64,000 nt of DNA, taken from Echinostoma caproni. Taxonomy: Eukaryota; Platyhelminthes; Trematoda; Plagiorchiida; Echinostomatidae. Within the stretch, counting starts at the first letter, position 1; each line of letters begins with the position of its first letter. Below the pieces are notes generated by a model that saw only the letters and a list, made by a program, of their open reading frames with translations, was not told the DNA's origin and ran no database searches. Below are positions 25,059 to 36,820 of the stretch, one piece after another. The stretch is from positions 20,641-84,640 of the forward strand of contig UZAN01040111.1 in the NCBI GenBank assembly GCA_900618425.1, written 5' to 3'. The position numbers and the translations under genes were made by a program.

Positions 25059-26389
25059 CGGTTTAATATGGAGCCCGGTATTGGTCAATAACCTTGCTTC
25101 ACTTGAAGTCGATCCATAGACTGTAAAAAGTACCGTTATGAAGGAAACACATTTGGTGGAAATGACATATCAAGTGATAAAATGATATCGTTCAATGTTC
25201 ACGGTGAGGATAGGAGGGGTTAAATGTAACTGTGCACCAGAAGTCTATCCGCTTGTTGCATTTGAACCAGAAACCCTATGCGATGAGAAAAACCATACCA
25301 AATAATACCAGTCAAGTGGATTATGCACGAATTCAATTTCCATGTAAGTGCTTCAAACATTCAAAACTGACTCGATAGATTGTAACTTTTGAGGGTGTTG
25401 TTGTTCTAAGTAAATCTGAATAAAGATGACCTTTACTGTCTTATTAAGACCATTTGTGAACCTATTCGTGAGAAAATATAGAGAAAAGGATTTTAATCCG
25501 TCAAACATTGACTACAGTGTGCCATAATCTGAGAAAAGTACAAATTGTTTTCCGTAATCAGTAAACAAACTATGACACCTAATTGGCGCAGGGAGTAAAA
25601 CTGACTGTTTCATTCCATAACTAGGGTAAAATGTAATGTACAACGGTACAACTGTTCAACAAATTCTGCATTTATCAAGCTCTTTCAGGGATTTTGGAAT
25701 CCAATTCAGAAATGAAAAAATTGCTCAATTCGGAAATTTTAAATGAAAATCATCGTTACCTGTTTGAGTTGAATAGTTTAAAATTTGAAATTCCGCTTCG
25801 GAGTTCATACACACTCGGTGATTCCCCAGTGTCCAATAGAACTAGCACTTAACGCGGATGGAACTAGCCGTACTCGGTAAACAAAAGACTCCGAGAGTCT
25901 TTCATTCTACGGTTTCATTGATTTTATTTCGATCACGCTCATTCACTGCACAAGTCTCTTCTGTATCTGATCATGGTTGTACCCATTTTCGGGACAGATC
26001 TGATCATTTCCCGGGACCGCGTGATCCAGTGAGTACTGACACTGGTTGAACCAATCGCATGCCCGAAGAACATCAACTGAACCCCCTGCGGTGAAGCACA
26101 ATTCCGCAGCCATTGAGCATCATTTACTTGTCAAGTGATCTCAACATTTTATCAAATGAGTGGTGATAAACCTTTTCTGTTTTGCAAGCTGAAAATAAAT
26201 GGGGGTGAGTGGGACGAATATGAACAATTTTTCAGAAAAAGTATGGGGAATAAGGGATCATTCTTGACAATTTGAGAGGGTAGTTTCCGAAATATATTTG
26301 TGGATTCCAAAAGAGATGTAATCAGTGTATCCACTGATGACTGATAGTCGCTGATATCGGCTGAATTAGCATCAGATGGTATCGTTAAG
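25059..26389. other. Non-coding stretch
   Basis: An ATG frame at 25858-26030 ends at CCA|GTGAGT, a good splice donor, giving about 58 basic residues without a recognisable domain. Otherwise nothing is seen. Confidence 0.45.
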
Positions 26390-26705
26390 TAATGTTTTGA
26401 CTTGGCTTAACTTAGAATGACCTTCCCTCTTTATTCCATAAATCAATGCGCTCAGTAGCATAGAGGAAAGAATTCATAGTTACAAATGCACCAACTGGTG
26501 TAGGCTACAGCCATGTAAGCTCATTCTCGAGTTGTGCATCTTCCACTTGGCGAAGCACAAGTTGTTCCAAGTGAGGTATTAATGTTGTACAGACAGTGAC
26601 AACATCTATGAAGCCCTGTGAGGCTGTCTCACTTTCACACGACAGCATTGCTAGCGCATACTCAACAATTCCATTTGGACACCGAACCTGAGGTTACTCA
26701 GGTGT
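26390..26705 (-). pseudogene. Possible decayed coding segment, unknown family
   Basis: On the minus strand, after an acceptor-like CCTCAG, a frame of about 60 codons has protein-like composition (for example EYALAMLSCESETASQG and LIPHLEQLVLRQVEDAQLEN). It meets a TAG and then reads on for about 35 more protein-like codons (GAFVTMNSFLYATERIDLW). A stop between two plausible segments fits a decayed exon or transposon ORF. I do not recognise the family, and frames of this size also arise by chance. Confidence 0.15.
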
Positions 26706-29613
26706 CACATGGCTGTAACACGCAGTTCATCAACTGTCACAGCAGGAATGTATACGTCCACTCATTTGGTAGCAAAAAGTCATGGAAAGAATTTGAGCAC
26801 AGCTCAACACTTTTAATTNCAGCAACGGGAGAAAGGGGAAGCAATATTGTGCTGTATGGAGAAAGAGATTAAATTGAGAGTATATTGATCTGTCTCGTCC
26901 GATTCACACATTAAACTTTATGAGACAGGACAGAGAAATTAAACCTTACTCCGCGCAGGAATTCGTATATATCATTCCGAAAATGACAAGAGGAAGAGAG
27001 GAGTTCGCAGTCAAGCGTTTTCCTTAGAAAAGAAACCGATTCTGATTTATGGAGTTTAAATGACAAGTTTGTGGATATACAGAAAACAATCGTTTTCCAG
27101 TGCAGTTGAAGCTTAATAAACTAAACGCATACTATGGATGAATAGTTTTTTAAAGTGCAAGTGATTGCCGAACCTCAACTGAAATCAAAACTTGAAAGAT
27201 GAAGGAAACGAAGGGTAATTTTGGTTTGCGCTGACAAAATCATTCAAACACCTTCAACTTTTGGAGCAGGCAAGAAGCGGTTTAATATATTGTGTTTCAC
27301 GGAATGATGTCTAGTGAATGCACGGATCGATTGAGAATCGTTTAATTCGGGTCCCATATTCAACTAAAAGAGCGTTTTCATAATGTTATCCCAAAAGGGC
27401 TTCTTTGCAAAATCAAGTTTCCAAATTAACTTTTAATTCATATTTGTTTGTTTACTTTCACACTCAATTTCCTGGAACCATCAAAACAAAGATCAAGAAA
27501 AATGAGATGAAAGTAATATTTACCAACTGTCTGACTGCCACGGGTTATTGTTTATAACATCTGTAATAAAATATGGCTTGGTCTACTCCACTGCAGTTAC
27601 ATCGTCACTCAATTATTGATCTAAACGTTTGTTTTACTGTGACTAAAATGATATACAAAACAAAAAAATAAGTGTTCCATGATCAATCTTTTCATGTAAC
27701 ATTTGTATAAGAAACTTGTCCAACAAACGCTTCTGATGGAAATAGTCATACCTTTTGTAGATTGTCTAGAACAGACGTGAACAATACGTATCCCGGCGAA
27801 GTGAGCCGGCTTAAACAACACCCATAGATGAGAGCTAATATCAGATTGTGTTGAATTGCAAAAATACTAACGAAACCTCGTTTACACTTTCCATCTGAAT
27901 AACGCCTCAGAATAGCAATTGTTCTTGTTTAGTTCGAATCCTGGTTGACTAACTGGAAAACAAATTGCTATTGATTTCTCATCAGGGGAATTAACTTTAC
28001 TGTGCATGCACTGCGATGTAAAATTACCGACAAAAGGATTAGATTAAAACCCTTGAAAGACTGCGATTTTCATCATGATGTCAATAGATAAATATGCGGA
28101 TAACTTGTCTGGGCGATAGTTCCTTTCGTCAACGATGACGTATAATGAAGTTATAAAGGTTCATCTCGACCTATTTTCATCTCTCAAAGAAATCAAAAAG
28201 CTAAACAGATTTCTTGCTGCAATGAGCAATATTGTGCAATTACTGTCGAGACCCAGTGCAGTGACAATTGATCTCCGCCCACCTGTGTACGTCACAGGAG
28301 AGTAAGTTTCAAAGGAACTGAATACTATCGCTAAAAATAAATCCATCGCTTCAAACAAGTTGTTTTGGATAATGTGCAAACCACGGATCCCATCCTGAAT
28401 AAATGCCTGGCAAAACGTATACGATATGATACCTGACATGATGTTCGCATCAGGGTAACTGATTAATTCTTTGTATTATCTGAGAATTTCGGGCAAATTA
28501 TTAGTAAAGATCTTTTTTTTCTTACGTTTTCTTTTGTGCTCCTTATAGTGCAAACGTTACTCTACTATGGAGGCAGTCGCTTGTCTTAAATTCCAGTTTA
28601 TCCATTGTCGACCAAAAACACAAAACGTTTCATTTTTTGCGAACTGATCTAAGCAAACCCTTCGAATTTAGTTGTAAGAAACATGCTATCAACACTGATG
28701 GAGAGAAAAATCTCTCATCACATTTTTAATTAGATGCAATCTTCATGCTAGTCACCGAAGCCACCTCACACGCTTAATGGCATCAGGTCTTCTCCTAGCG
28801 ATGTAGACTAAGGTGAATTACAGAGCGAAGTTTTATCCCTATTTGGTTCTTCTATTTTACACGTCCACAAATCGCCATTAACTTCAGCTGTTTTCACAGT
28901 CATTGATGCCAAAGGCGTGTCATTTGGTGGTACATCCCACAACAACTGTTCTCTTTCCTCCTCTCAGGCATCCGTTGCTGAATGGTGTTGGTGTTATTCT
29001 TTCTTTAAACCCCACGAAATGCATTGCTTTTTTGTTTTTCTTTAGTTGTAGTTCATCCACACGTTCCGTGTTATCCGCCTGTAACATTCGCTTTGACGAA
29101 TCGACCGCTTAAAGTTTAGGATATTTCACATAAATTGGATACTTTTGTCTGCTTACCTCAAATGTTACTATCACGTGCAATAAACACTTCTTAGCACCAT
29201 TCCAAGCCTTCAAGATCTGAGAGTGCCGTTGGATATCATTTCTTAGTTTACTCGATCGTTTTACGACATTGAACTTACTGTTCCCATGTTACCTTTTCAA
29301 ACCTGTTACCTAAGGATTTCATATCCATTCGACAGTTTTTGAGAGGCATTTCTAGAAACGGAACTGGTTATTATGTGGAGTGCTTCAACTCTATTGACAA
29401 CCAGCGCGCTAAAGCACGTAGCCAAGTGTGACGCGATCATGTCTGATGCATCAAATTCTCTACAATCAACCCTTTCTTGACCCATCACCGAAACCTTTAT
29501 AATTTTACTCTACGGCTGTTTGCATTCCTGTGGTCCCCTGTTATTTCCGTTTATTAATTAGCAAAGAAAACAGTCAAACAATGAGGCACTCACTCGCGTA
29601 ATTCATGCTGCAG
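26706..29613. other. Non-coding stretch
   Basis: No supported gene. The 92-codon minus-strand frame at 28161-28439 and the plus-strand frames at 26618-26872 and 28903-29112 have no recognisable motif. A lone N occurs at 26819. Confidence 0.5.
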
Positions 29614-29705
29614 TCTCTCCTTCCGGGATGACTTCTCTCTTCAAGATCACGACCTTATTTGGTTATTTTATCTCATTGAGAGAATTTTATTTGTGTGCTC
29701 TAAAG

Positions 29706-29870
29706 CTAACTTTATAGCTAGTTTCACTGAACCCTTCCGCCGCGATGAACAAACACTGTGCGTTCTTGACTTGATTGACTTGGCTCAAGCAGGACAAAAT
29801 CGCATCTTCATTATTCCTAAGCTAGCCAGCAAAAAGTATCTACCAACAGACTACGGGTATTCCTTTGACA
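29706..29870 (+). CDS. Possible internal exon, unknown gene
   Basis: A 165-bp segment lies between an acceptor-like CTCTAAAG and a strong donor (GACA|GTGAGT), with phase 1 at both ends, so it could be spliced in without shifting frame. It reads as a well-balanced sequence including RRDEQTLCVLDLIDLAQAGQ and ends YLPTDYGYSF. The same frame is open back to an alternative acceptor (CTGCAG) at 29613. No domain is recognised. It is on the same strand and in the same donor phase as the GPCR exon, but does not look like a transmembrane segment. Confidence 0.25.
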
Positions 29871-30783
29871 GTGAGTAGAGCGGAGTAAAGAGCGTTTCAC
29901 GAAAAATATCTATCTTTGTTTATTAAGTTAGTTATTAGTGTGGCAGTTCACGCCACATCAGTGCATAGTTTCGACTTCCGCTGACAAACTACTCTCAGTT
30001 GGAGTTACACTGGAACAGTCCATACAAAACCAATAATACAATAATAATTACTGTCTTGTGAATGAATTGAAAAGCACCTGAAAGCAAAAGCTTTAGATAT
30101 TAGTCACTTCAAAATGTTCCCTATTAAGGAATTTGAACAAGCCACACAGAACTAAACATTGCCTGAAATTGCCCACAACGTGTTTCTACTTCTACTTTAC
30201 ACACTTCTCTAGCCGGAGCCGGGTGTAATTGTGACATCATCACATCATTTCTATTCAAAGTTCACAAAGAAGTACCTAGGGTATTTTCGCTTTTGTAGTA
30301 CATAGCGTGTAGTGAATGTCCAAATGTTTTCCCTATTGTTTTTGCCTCAGGTGCTCTCCGCTTTTTAGGATTTTAAAAATCTATTTTATCACAGAAAAAG
30401 CCTCGAGGCTGTTACAATTTGTCCCATAGGTCTCTTTGTACGGATGAATCGGTTGTAGGAAAAAGCGACAGCATTAAAAATGTTGTACACAATCTCTGGT
30501 GTATAAAAGTTATCACAAAGGTTCATTATTTTATCTACTTGTATGAATATTAAAATACTAGATATGCCAAGGACTGATCCGGTCTCTGTTGGAAGGAATC
30601 CATTGTGCGCGCGAACAAACCTGAGAGAGCTGAAAATTCCAAGTGGTGAACAGTCCGAAGACAAAGGAGTGATATCGGTTTTGCATTCTAAACCTCAATA
30701 GCCCTAAATTTTATGGATGTCCTCGTAGGTGAATGCTGAGAGACATGGATGTTTACGGTTCTTTAGTAGTGAGTACATCAAAA
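29871..30783. other. Non-coding stretch
   Basis: A 91-codon minus-strand frame at 30389-30664 lies downstream of the retrotransposon relic and could be its decayed 3' part, but no C-terminal LINE motif is visible. Confidence 0.45.
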
Positions 30784-31640
30784 TCAGTTTAAGCAGTAGT
30801 GAGTGGAGTATGTGCTTTTTGTGCTTTTTCTAACATAGGCTTTGTAATGTGTTCCCATGAATGTCTTAGATAACTTTCTTTGTTGACGTAGCACGACGTT
30901 TTGATTAGATTGACGTTGAGTTGTATATCCAATTTGCAGCTGAATGCTGGTTGATAACATACGGAAATAGCATAGATTCGAATTTGCTAAAGATGCACTC
31001 AAGTAGTCCAGCATTTCTTAGCGTATGTGAAAACTTTGCTATTGTTGGTGTGTTCTCCGAGCTAGAAGTGTTGTTCGCAGAGGTGGGCAAGCCAAGCAAA
31101 ATCGTTAGTGCAATCGTTGATGTGTCGGGCTGAGTGTTTTCTGGAGTGCAGTTTCTCCACAGGCTGGCCTCATCCACGAACACATAAGAAGAGGACCGAG
31201 CTTGGACTCCTGTGTAATATAGTAGGCTATGTTGATTGGATCAAATAGGCAATTAGAAACCCAGAATGATACGTTGTCGAATAAACTCTTGGAATAATAA
31301 TTGTAGAGTTCCCGCAGTAGTATTTCGTGGTTCACATGATTAAATGCTTTCGAAACGTTGGTGTTCACTACCCACACTACTTTGCCACAGACAGCTGTTT
31401 CTACCCATCCCTCTCGAGAAATATGCAAATTAGCAATGCACAATCACTTTTTTCGGAAACCATTCTGGAATGGCTAACCTAGGATTTTTTCTTCAAATGT
31501 CTCATGAAAAGATCTACAACGAGGGATTTCATTACTTTGGACAATATGGAACACAAGGTTGCTAAGCAATAGTTGGTCGGGTCAATTTGGGAGCGGTCTT
31601 TGTGAATAGGCGGGCAAACTTCTTGTTTGAATCAACTTTG
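30784..31640 (-). mobile_element. Decayed CR1/Jockey-like non-LTR retrotransposon (reverse transcriptase)
   Basis: On the minus strand, three frames together carry reverse-transcriptase landmarks in the right order. First (31620-31482) comes PPIHKDRSQIDPTNY with SILSKVMKSLVVDLFMRHL, the usual PIxKxGxxxDPxNYRPVSL...KVMES region. Next (31443-31105) is VNTNVSKAFNHVNHEILLRE, motif A, with the catalytic Asp changed to Asn, followed by QESKLGPLLM, the motif B end. Then (from 31183) FVDEASLWR is motif C, where YxDD has become FVDE. Finally (30784-31014) HYKAYVRKS matches the YKxxVRPxLEY segment after the palm domain. Frameshifts, an in-frame stop and the loss of two catalytic aspartates show it is dead. 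Endonuclease and 3' end were not recognised. Confidence 0.85.
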
Positions 31641-32608
31641 AAGTAGGCCGTTTTTTCTGTTCTTCCTGCGAGCCACCAAATTCGATGAATTTGATTGAAC
31701 TTTTGATTGCAGCTAGTAGCTTTAACTTCTCAGTACACTAGATGAAACCCTTTTATTAATCATTTTCATGACACTGCTTGTATATGACTTGTAACAAGAT
31801 ATCAAAAATCATAAACAGTTTAGAAATTACTTTAACAAAGCTCAGTTATAATCAAAGTCATTACAAAATTATGCAATCATGTCAGGGGGCTCATGTGATG
31901 GTCAAAAATGAATTCTTTTTCAATATGTTTTATAATCGTTTTCAAAACTGAAGTTTACTTTTTATGATTTTGTTCAATCTTTGCCTCTCAATTTTAGATA
32001 CTCTATTCCCGTTGTTTGTTGTGTAATTTGAAGGAATAGCCAGAAAAATAGGAACCCAAGTACCCTCAGCCTATGAAAGTCCTAGAGACCCAAGTTACGT
32101 TGCATTAGAAAGCTATTGAAAGGTCTGAAGGCCGGAAGTCAAGCTAGAAAATGTGTATGCCCGCAGCCGGCGGTACACCCAAAGACACGCTTTCCGATGA
32201 GAACCATTACAGTCGTCGCCATCCACCACCACAATGCCGCCATCAACTTCAGCAACATCCTTAGTGTGACATTCTCTCGACTGCGAGCTTACATCAATAT
32301 CCGCAGGAAAACAAGTTATTGGGTGGCATGTACCCGAATCTTCTTCATCGTTCTGTGCGACGCGCTGAATAGTTCCGGTATCCCGGTTTTGAGACTACCA
32401 TTTCTAAAGACCTGCAAACAAGCGGTGTGCGACTAATGGTGAAAACACGAAACCAATCTGTCACAGTTGGTCTGCTAAGCAGACAAACAAAAAGCCGTGC
32501 GACTATTTGCACGCGGAATTTCAGTTGGAATGGAAAATAGTAGTTATCGATCTATCGGCAAGCGCCGCGTATTGGAAGGTAGAGTGCAATGCTTTACTAA
32601 AACGTATT
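31641..32608. other. Non-coding stretch up to the large gap
   Basis: The part next to the retrotransposon may hold its unrecognised upstream region. The 106-codon plus-strand frame at 32116-32436 has no family resemblance. Confidence 0.5.
32561..32608 (+). repeat. 48-bp sequence duplicated across the N gap, left copy
   Basis: These 48 bases, beginning AGCGCCGCGTATTGGAAGG, are identical to 32965-33012 on the other side of the gap. Confidence 0.97.
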
Positions 32609-32964
32609 NNNNNNNNNNNNNNNNNNNNNNNNNNNNNNNNNNNNNNNNNNNNNNNNNNNNNNNNNNNNNNNNNNNNNNNNNNNNNNNNNNNNNNNNNNNN
32701 NNNNNNNNNNNNNNNNNNNNNNNNNNNNNNNNNNNNNNNNNNNNNNNNNNNNNNNNNNNNNNNNNNNNNNNNNNNNNNNNNNNNNNNNNNNNNNNNNNNN
32801 NNNNNNNNNNNNNNNNNNNNNNNNNNNNNNNNNNNNNNNNNNNNNNNNNNNNNNNNNNNNNNNNNNNNNNNNNNNNNNNNNNNNNNNNNNNNNNNNNNNN
32901 NNNNNNNNNNNNNNNNNNNNNNNNNNNNNNNNNNNNNNNNNNNNNNNNNNNNNNNNNNNNNNNN
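32609..32964. other. Assembly gap (356 N)
   Basis: A run of undetermined bases flanked by an exact 48-bp direct repeat. Long open frames reading through the N run are meaningless. Confidence 1.
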
Positions 32965-33012
32965 AGCGCCGCGTATTGGAAGGTAGAGTGCAATGCTTTA
33001 CTAAAACGTATT
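32965..33012 (+). repeat. 48-bp sequence duplicated across the N gap, right copy
   Basis: Exact copy of 32561-32608, most simply explained by two overlapping contig ends placed either side of an artificial gap. Confidence 0.97.
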
Positions 33013-34399
33013 CAAACATTCTACGCTATCTAGTTCCCGTTTGAAGTGCAAACTGAAGGTGATTGACTGGTGGATTGACTAAAAAACAACCGTGAATCGG
33101 TGATACACCTCTGTTGTCATCCTTACATTGAAATTGGATTTCTTTTAAATCCAATCACGAGACCTGAACTCAACATCAAGTTTGACGGGCTACGCAAAAT
33201 GGTTTCAATATTTGTTCGTTTGAATACTGTAAAACAACACCACCCCCAGGGTTCACAAAAGTGGATGTACTGTAAGATCTTGATCGCGGATAAATTGTGT
33301 GCAGCCAGGCGTTTGGAAAGTGGTGGTTGTTTGACACAACTGTGTTGATATGGATTATCTCAGTGTGTGTGTATGCGTGTGCCCCGAAGGAGAATGCATG
33401 CAACGCACGCATGGTAACGCGCGGAACCATCAACTATAGAGATAGTCTGAGTAAAATGAATCCCGGGATTTGATGTATTCCTCCCGGGTTCAGTGTCATT
33501 TCAGACAACAATAAAAACTAAACCATTCTGATGATGCACTTCATCCTCTACTATCATGACACATGCTTATCAAATACATATAATGTACAAACGTTCCTGC
33601 AAATTCTTTCCATGTAATTTCATTTGTCAGGTCGAAATAATTGCAAATCGAGGAGCAAGATTCACTATTTGTTTGTTCTAAGCGGTGCGTAACATCAGTA
33701 TTGAACTGTCTGGAAAATACACACCGGGAATAAAAAAGAAAGGCTGGCGCTAGGAACTCTTCATTTTAATTCACACTTTGGCTTTAAAGTAATACGTATT
33801 AAAAGCGTTATAAAAAACGGGGCGCGGTGATACCTAATCAAAGAGTAATGTCTATGGGTGTCAGGTGACCTGATCGGTTGATTCAACGTAATGGATCCGA
33901 TTCGATAAACTTTTCTTTTTTAAACTCGACAACTGTGTCACTCAATGGTGGTTTTCGGATTGGTAATATCCCTATTTTCTGTTATTTATTAATCGAACTT
34001 GTGCATTACCGGGTACGGTTTGCAACGAACCGCATTATCCGAAAGCCCAAAGGTTTGGGCTTCATGCGAGGTATCACCTCACGTTTCACAACATTTCTGA
34101 AATAGTATACAAAGTATTTGTGGCTTTTTTTAGGCAACTGCCTCATAAACGTACGACTGCCCAACTTAAACGACGTTTGACGGTTGACGGATAAACGAAA
34201 TTCAGCAGCAAAAAATACAACAATCTTTTTATGAAAATGCTGCGTGCCTGATAATGATAATTTCATTTCATTTTCCCAATACTGCAAGTATTATCTCCTA
34301 TTATGAGCGTTAGTGTTTGGTAAAGAGTTCACCAAATTAGCAATCACATCGGATTTTTCAGTTTCCTGAAGTCCATTGTCAAGGTAGGTGGCTTGTCCC
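33013..34399. other. Non-coding stretch
   Basis: Opposed frames at 33878-34105 (plus) and 34006-34287 (minus) are open but unrecognised. Confidence 0.5.
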
Positions 34400-34620
34400 T
34401 GTTTTCAATAGATTTTCAACGGTATTCAAATCCGGACTAGTAGATAGTACTTGGGTGAATTCGATATATGATCCTTTAAATGCAGGTGTTGACCAAACTC
34501 ACGCAACATCACCCTCATTTTGAAAACCCATTTCAGCTTGCAATAGCATACTTATATATAGATGGTTATGGGTACAATATATTTATTCCTGACTTTATCT
34601 CCAACATCTACGTTCTTAGT
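34400..34620 (-). mobile_element. Tc1/mariner-type transposase fragment (fossil 1)
   Basis: On the minus strand the sequence reads as the C-terminal half of a Tc1/mariner transposase catalytic core. A decayed FQxD block (GFQNEGD, 34506-34540) is followed by a stop and then STSPDLNTVENLLK (34408-34440), matching the SPDLNPIENLW signature that holds the last catalytic Glu. The spacing is close to 33-34 residues. The catalytic Asp of the FQxD block is Glu here. No terminal repeats were found. Confidence 0.7.
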
Positions 34621-35159
34621 TCATTTCTATCACCATTTGAATGTGCGCGACCTTGAGTGTCGCTATAAAATTTGCAGTAGTTCGAAAGTTACTGCTCTGA
34701 TTTAGAAAATATTTTGGGCAAAGTAGCTAGGGTGTTTATTCTTTTTAATAGATGATTCGTGTCCTATGAGAGTTTCTATTAGGTTGAGCACACTTATTCT
34801 AAATTTCTATTCTCTTTTGACTCAGTGCACAGTAAATAAGCAAAGTATTCAATATATTTTAACTTTGATAAATTGCTAAATTATTAGGCTACAAACTACT
34901 CACGCATTATCTCCATTGGTCGCCAGTGGTAAAGGTGTGCGGTGTATTAGATGAAACTTGCAAATTCTGTTTGGCAGTTAACTTGGTGGATTCCATCCTA
35001 AAGAGCCTACCTCCAGTGCTCAAAATTGAAGAGGAGCAAATGGAACATGGACGACATGAAAGTACAATACCTGTATAAAGTGTATGAGTCATTTTAATAA
35101 ATAAATTACAGTTACGTCTTCTACTGTGACCTTGTTATCTTACAACTGATGCATTTGAA
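34621..35159. other. Non-coding stretch
   Basis: No gene or repeat recognised; contains a short AATAAATAAA-rich stretch near 35095. Confidence 0.5.
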
Positions 35160-35367
35160 AAAATCGTTGAAATCGCGAAATTGTACAATTTACTGGCATG
35201 TGGCTAATAGAAGTAGTGAAACAAGTGGATATTATATCAGATATGTTGCATCTGATGTGGGGAAATATCATATTCAATCCAGTGAATGAGGCTGGAATAA
35301 TAAAGCATTGAGAGAAACAAATGTAATAAAAATCAGGATGTTGCATGAGTTTGATCAATACCTGTAC
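35160..35367 (+). repeat. Unclassified dispersed repeat, copy A
   Basis: Aligns along about 205 bp with 47562-47768 in the same orientation. Shared blocks include AGTGGATATTATATCAGATA, GAATGAGGCTGGAA, TTGAGAGAAACAAATGT and GATCAATACCT. No coding motif, tRNA head or terminal repeat is visible, so the class is unknown. Confidence 0.85.
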
Positions 35368-36794
35368 ATAAAATATCGTAATTTGGGAAAAAATATATAA
35401 TAGTTAGGTCCCAATGGTTGTTACGACAAATCTCACTTGAGGCATGACAGCGAGTGCTATCTTTGGAAAAGATGACTTCTGATCGACATGCTCAACGTGA
35501 AAGCAGTTTTGCGGTTCCTAATGCTGCACACTCATTAAGCTAACTGGTCGCAGAATAACCGATTCAAAATAGTATCACATTAGGACTAAGCGTGAAGGCC
35601 CCTCCCTCCCGTAGGGTGAAACATCGATTGGATTGAGTGAACAGAAAAACAAATCGGTTTGCATACTGATATGTTTCGTTGAACATTCAACAGTCCCACT
35701 TGAGCTGGAAGCGAGGTTGATAGGAACAGTGTGCAAGTTAACATGATCCTGTTGTAGACGAGAAAAACGGACAAATTGAGGCGCTCTCATACATCTACGG
35801 CACTACAAATTCTCGGTTTGGAGACCGAGGTTAGAGTTATCAAAATTAATTGAACCAAAACACTCCCGGATCATTTTTATCAGATATTCAAGTCCGTAAT
35901 GCACAGGTGATGGAACGGAACGGAGATACTCGTTTTTGTCAGCTTCTAACGTGACGTCCTAAAAACTGGGTGCATACTTCAAAAGGGTAACTGACTTATT
36001 ATTATTTAAACTGTTTGCATTCTTTGAATACGTATATGTGCATTTGGAAAACATATGCTTTGATAGACAAATTCACCCCAAACATGGTTTAGCTAAAGCC
36101 AATTGTGGATATTTGTTTTTTGGGGCAAAATGAAATGGCTAGTGTGGCCGATTGTCTGCGCTGTGCTTTGGTACTTCCGTTTAATAATGATGATGCCGAT
36201 CGTGCTTGGGGGGGGGAGTTCACAGGCAGGCTAGAAATATATGGCAAGCGCGCACACACAATGTGCGCAATTGTTAATGAGACAAAACCAAAACCTATTA
36301 GGCGCCCGAATGGATTCCAGAGGCTGGCTCCGGCAATTCTATTTTTATGAAAAGTTACAACCTGATCATGGATGGAGACAAACACAATTAATGAAAGCGC
36401 CATTGTGTCTCTCATAGGGAACAGAGGTCTTTTTTGGCGTAAACGTAAATTATTAATTTATTTCATTACAAACTGTGCTATGACAAATCATTTGACCTCG
36501 GATTGGAGGGTTTTTCACGAGGATTGTGGCCATCATTTGCATAATGATCATCAATGAATAATTCTTTACTCCCGATCTGGAGGCAAAGCTAATAGGTCCA
36601 AGAAAATGAACACGTGCTACAGGCTATTTACAAACGTAATACCCCGGGAGAAACGCATTACAGCCCCCACTCCACCCCAAATGAATGATTAGCACAATTG
36701 TTGAGAATATAGACGACAACCAAATGAAAAGCAGGAATACGGAATTCCATTGAATTTTCTTTAATTGTAATGGAAGAAACCGAATTTTCATAGC
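35368..36794. other. Non-coding stretch
   Basis: Opposed open frames at 36089-36415 (minus) and 36105-36350 (plus) share the same bases and have no recognisable domain. Confidence 0.5.
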
Positions 36795-36820
36795 GATAAA
36801 AGTACTGCATCGCCCTATTG
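36795..36820 (+). repeat. Tc1-like terminal inverted repeat, left
   Basis: AAAAGTACTGCATCGCCC pairs imperfectly with the right-end repeat at 38082-38105, with related motifs at 6231, 52600 and 52800. The coding frame ends just inside it, as expected for the transposase 3' side. Confidence 0.7.

Noticed and set aside
30921..31133. Plus-strand 70-codon ORF
   Set aside because: It is the antisense of the reverse-transcriptase relic.
32497..33033. Open frames of 140-178 codons across 32.5-33.0 kb
   Set aside because: They read through the 356-N gap and most residues are undetermined.
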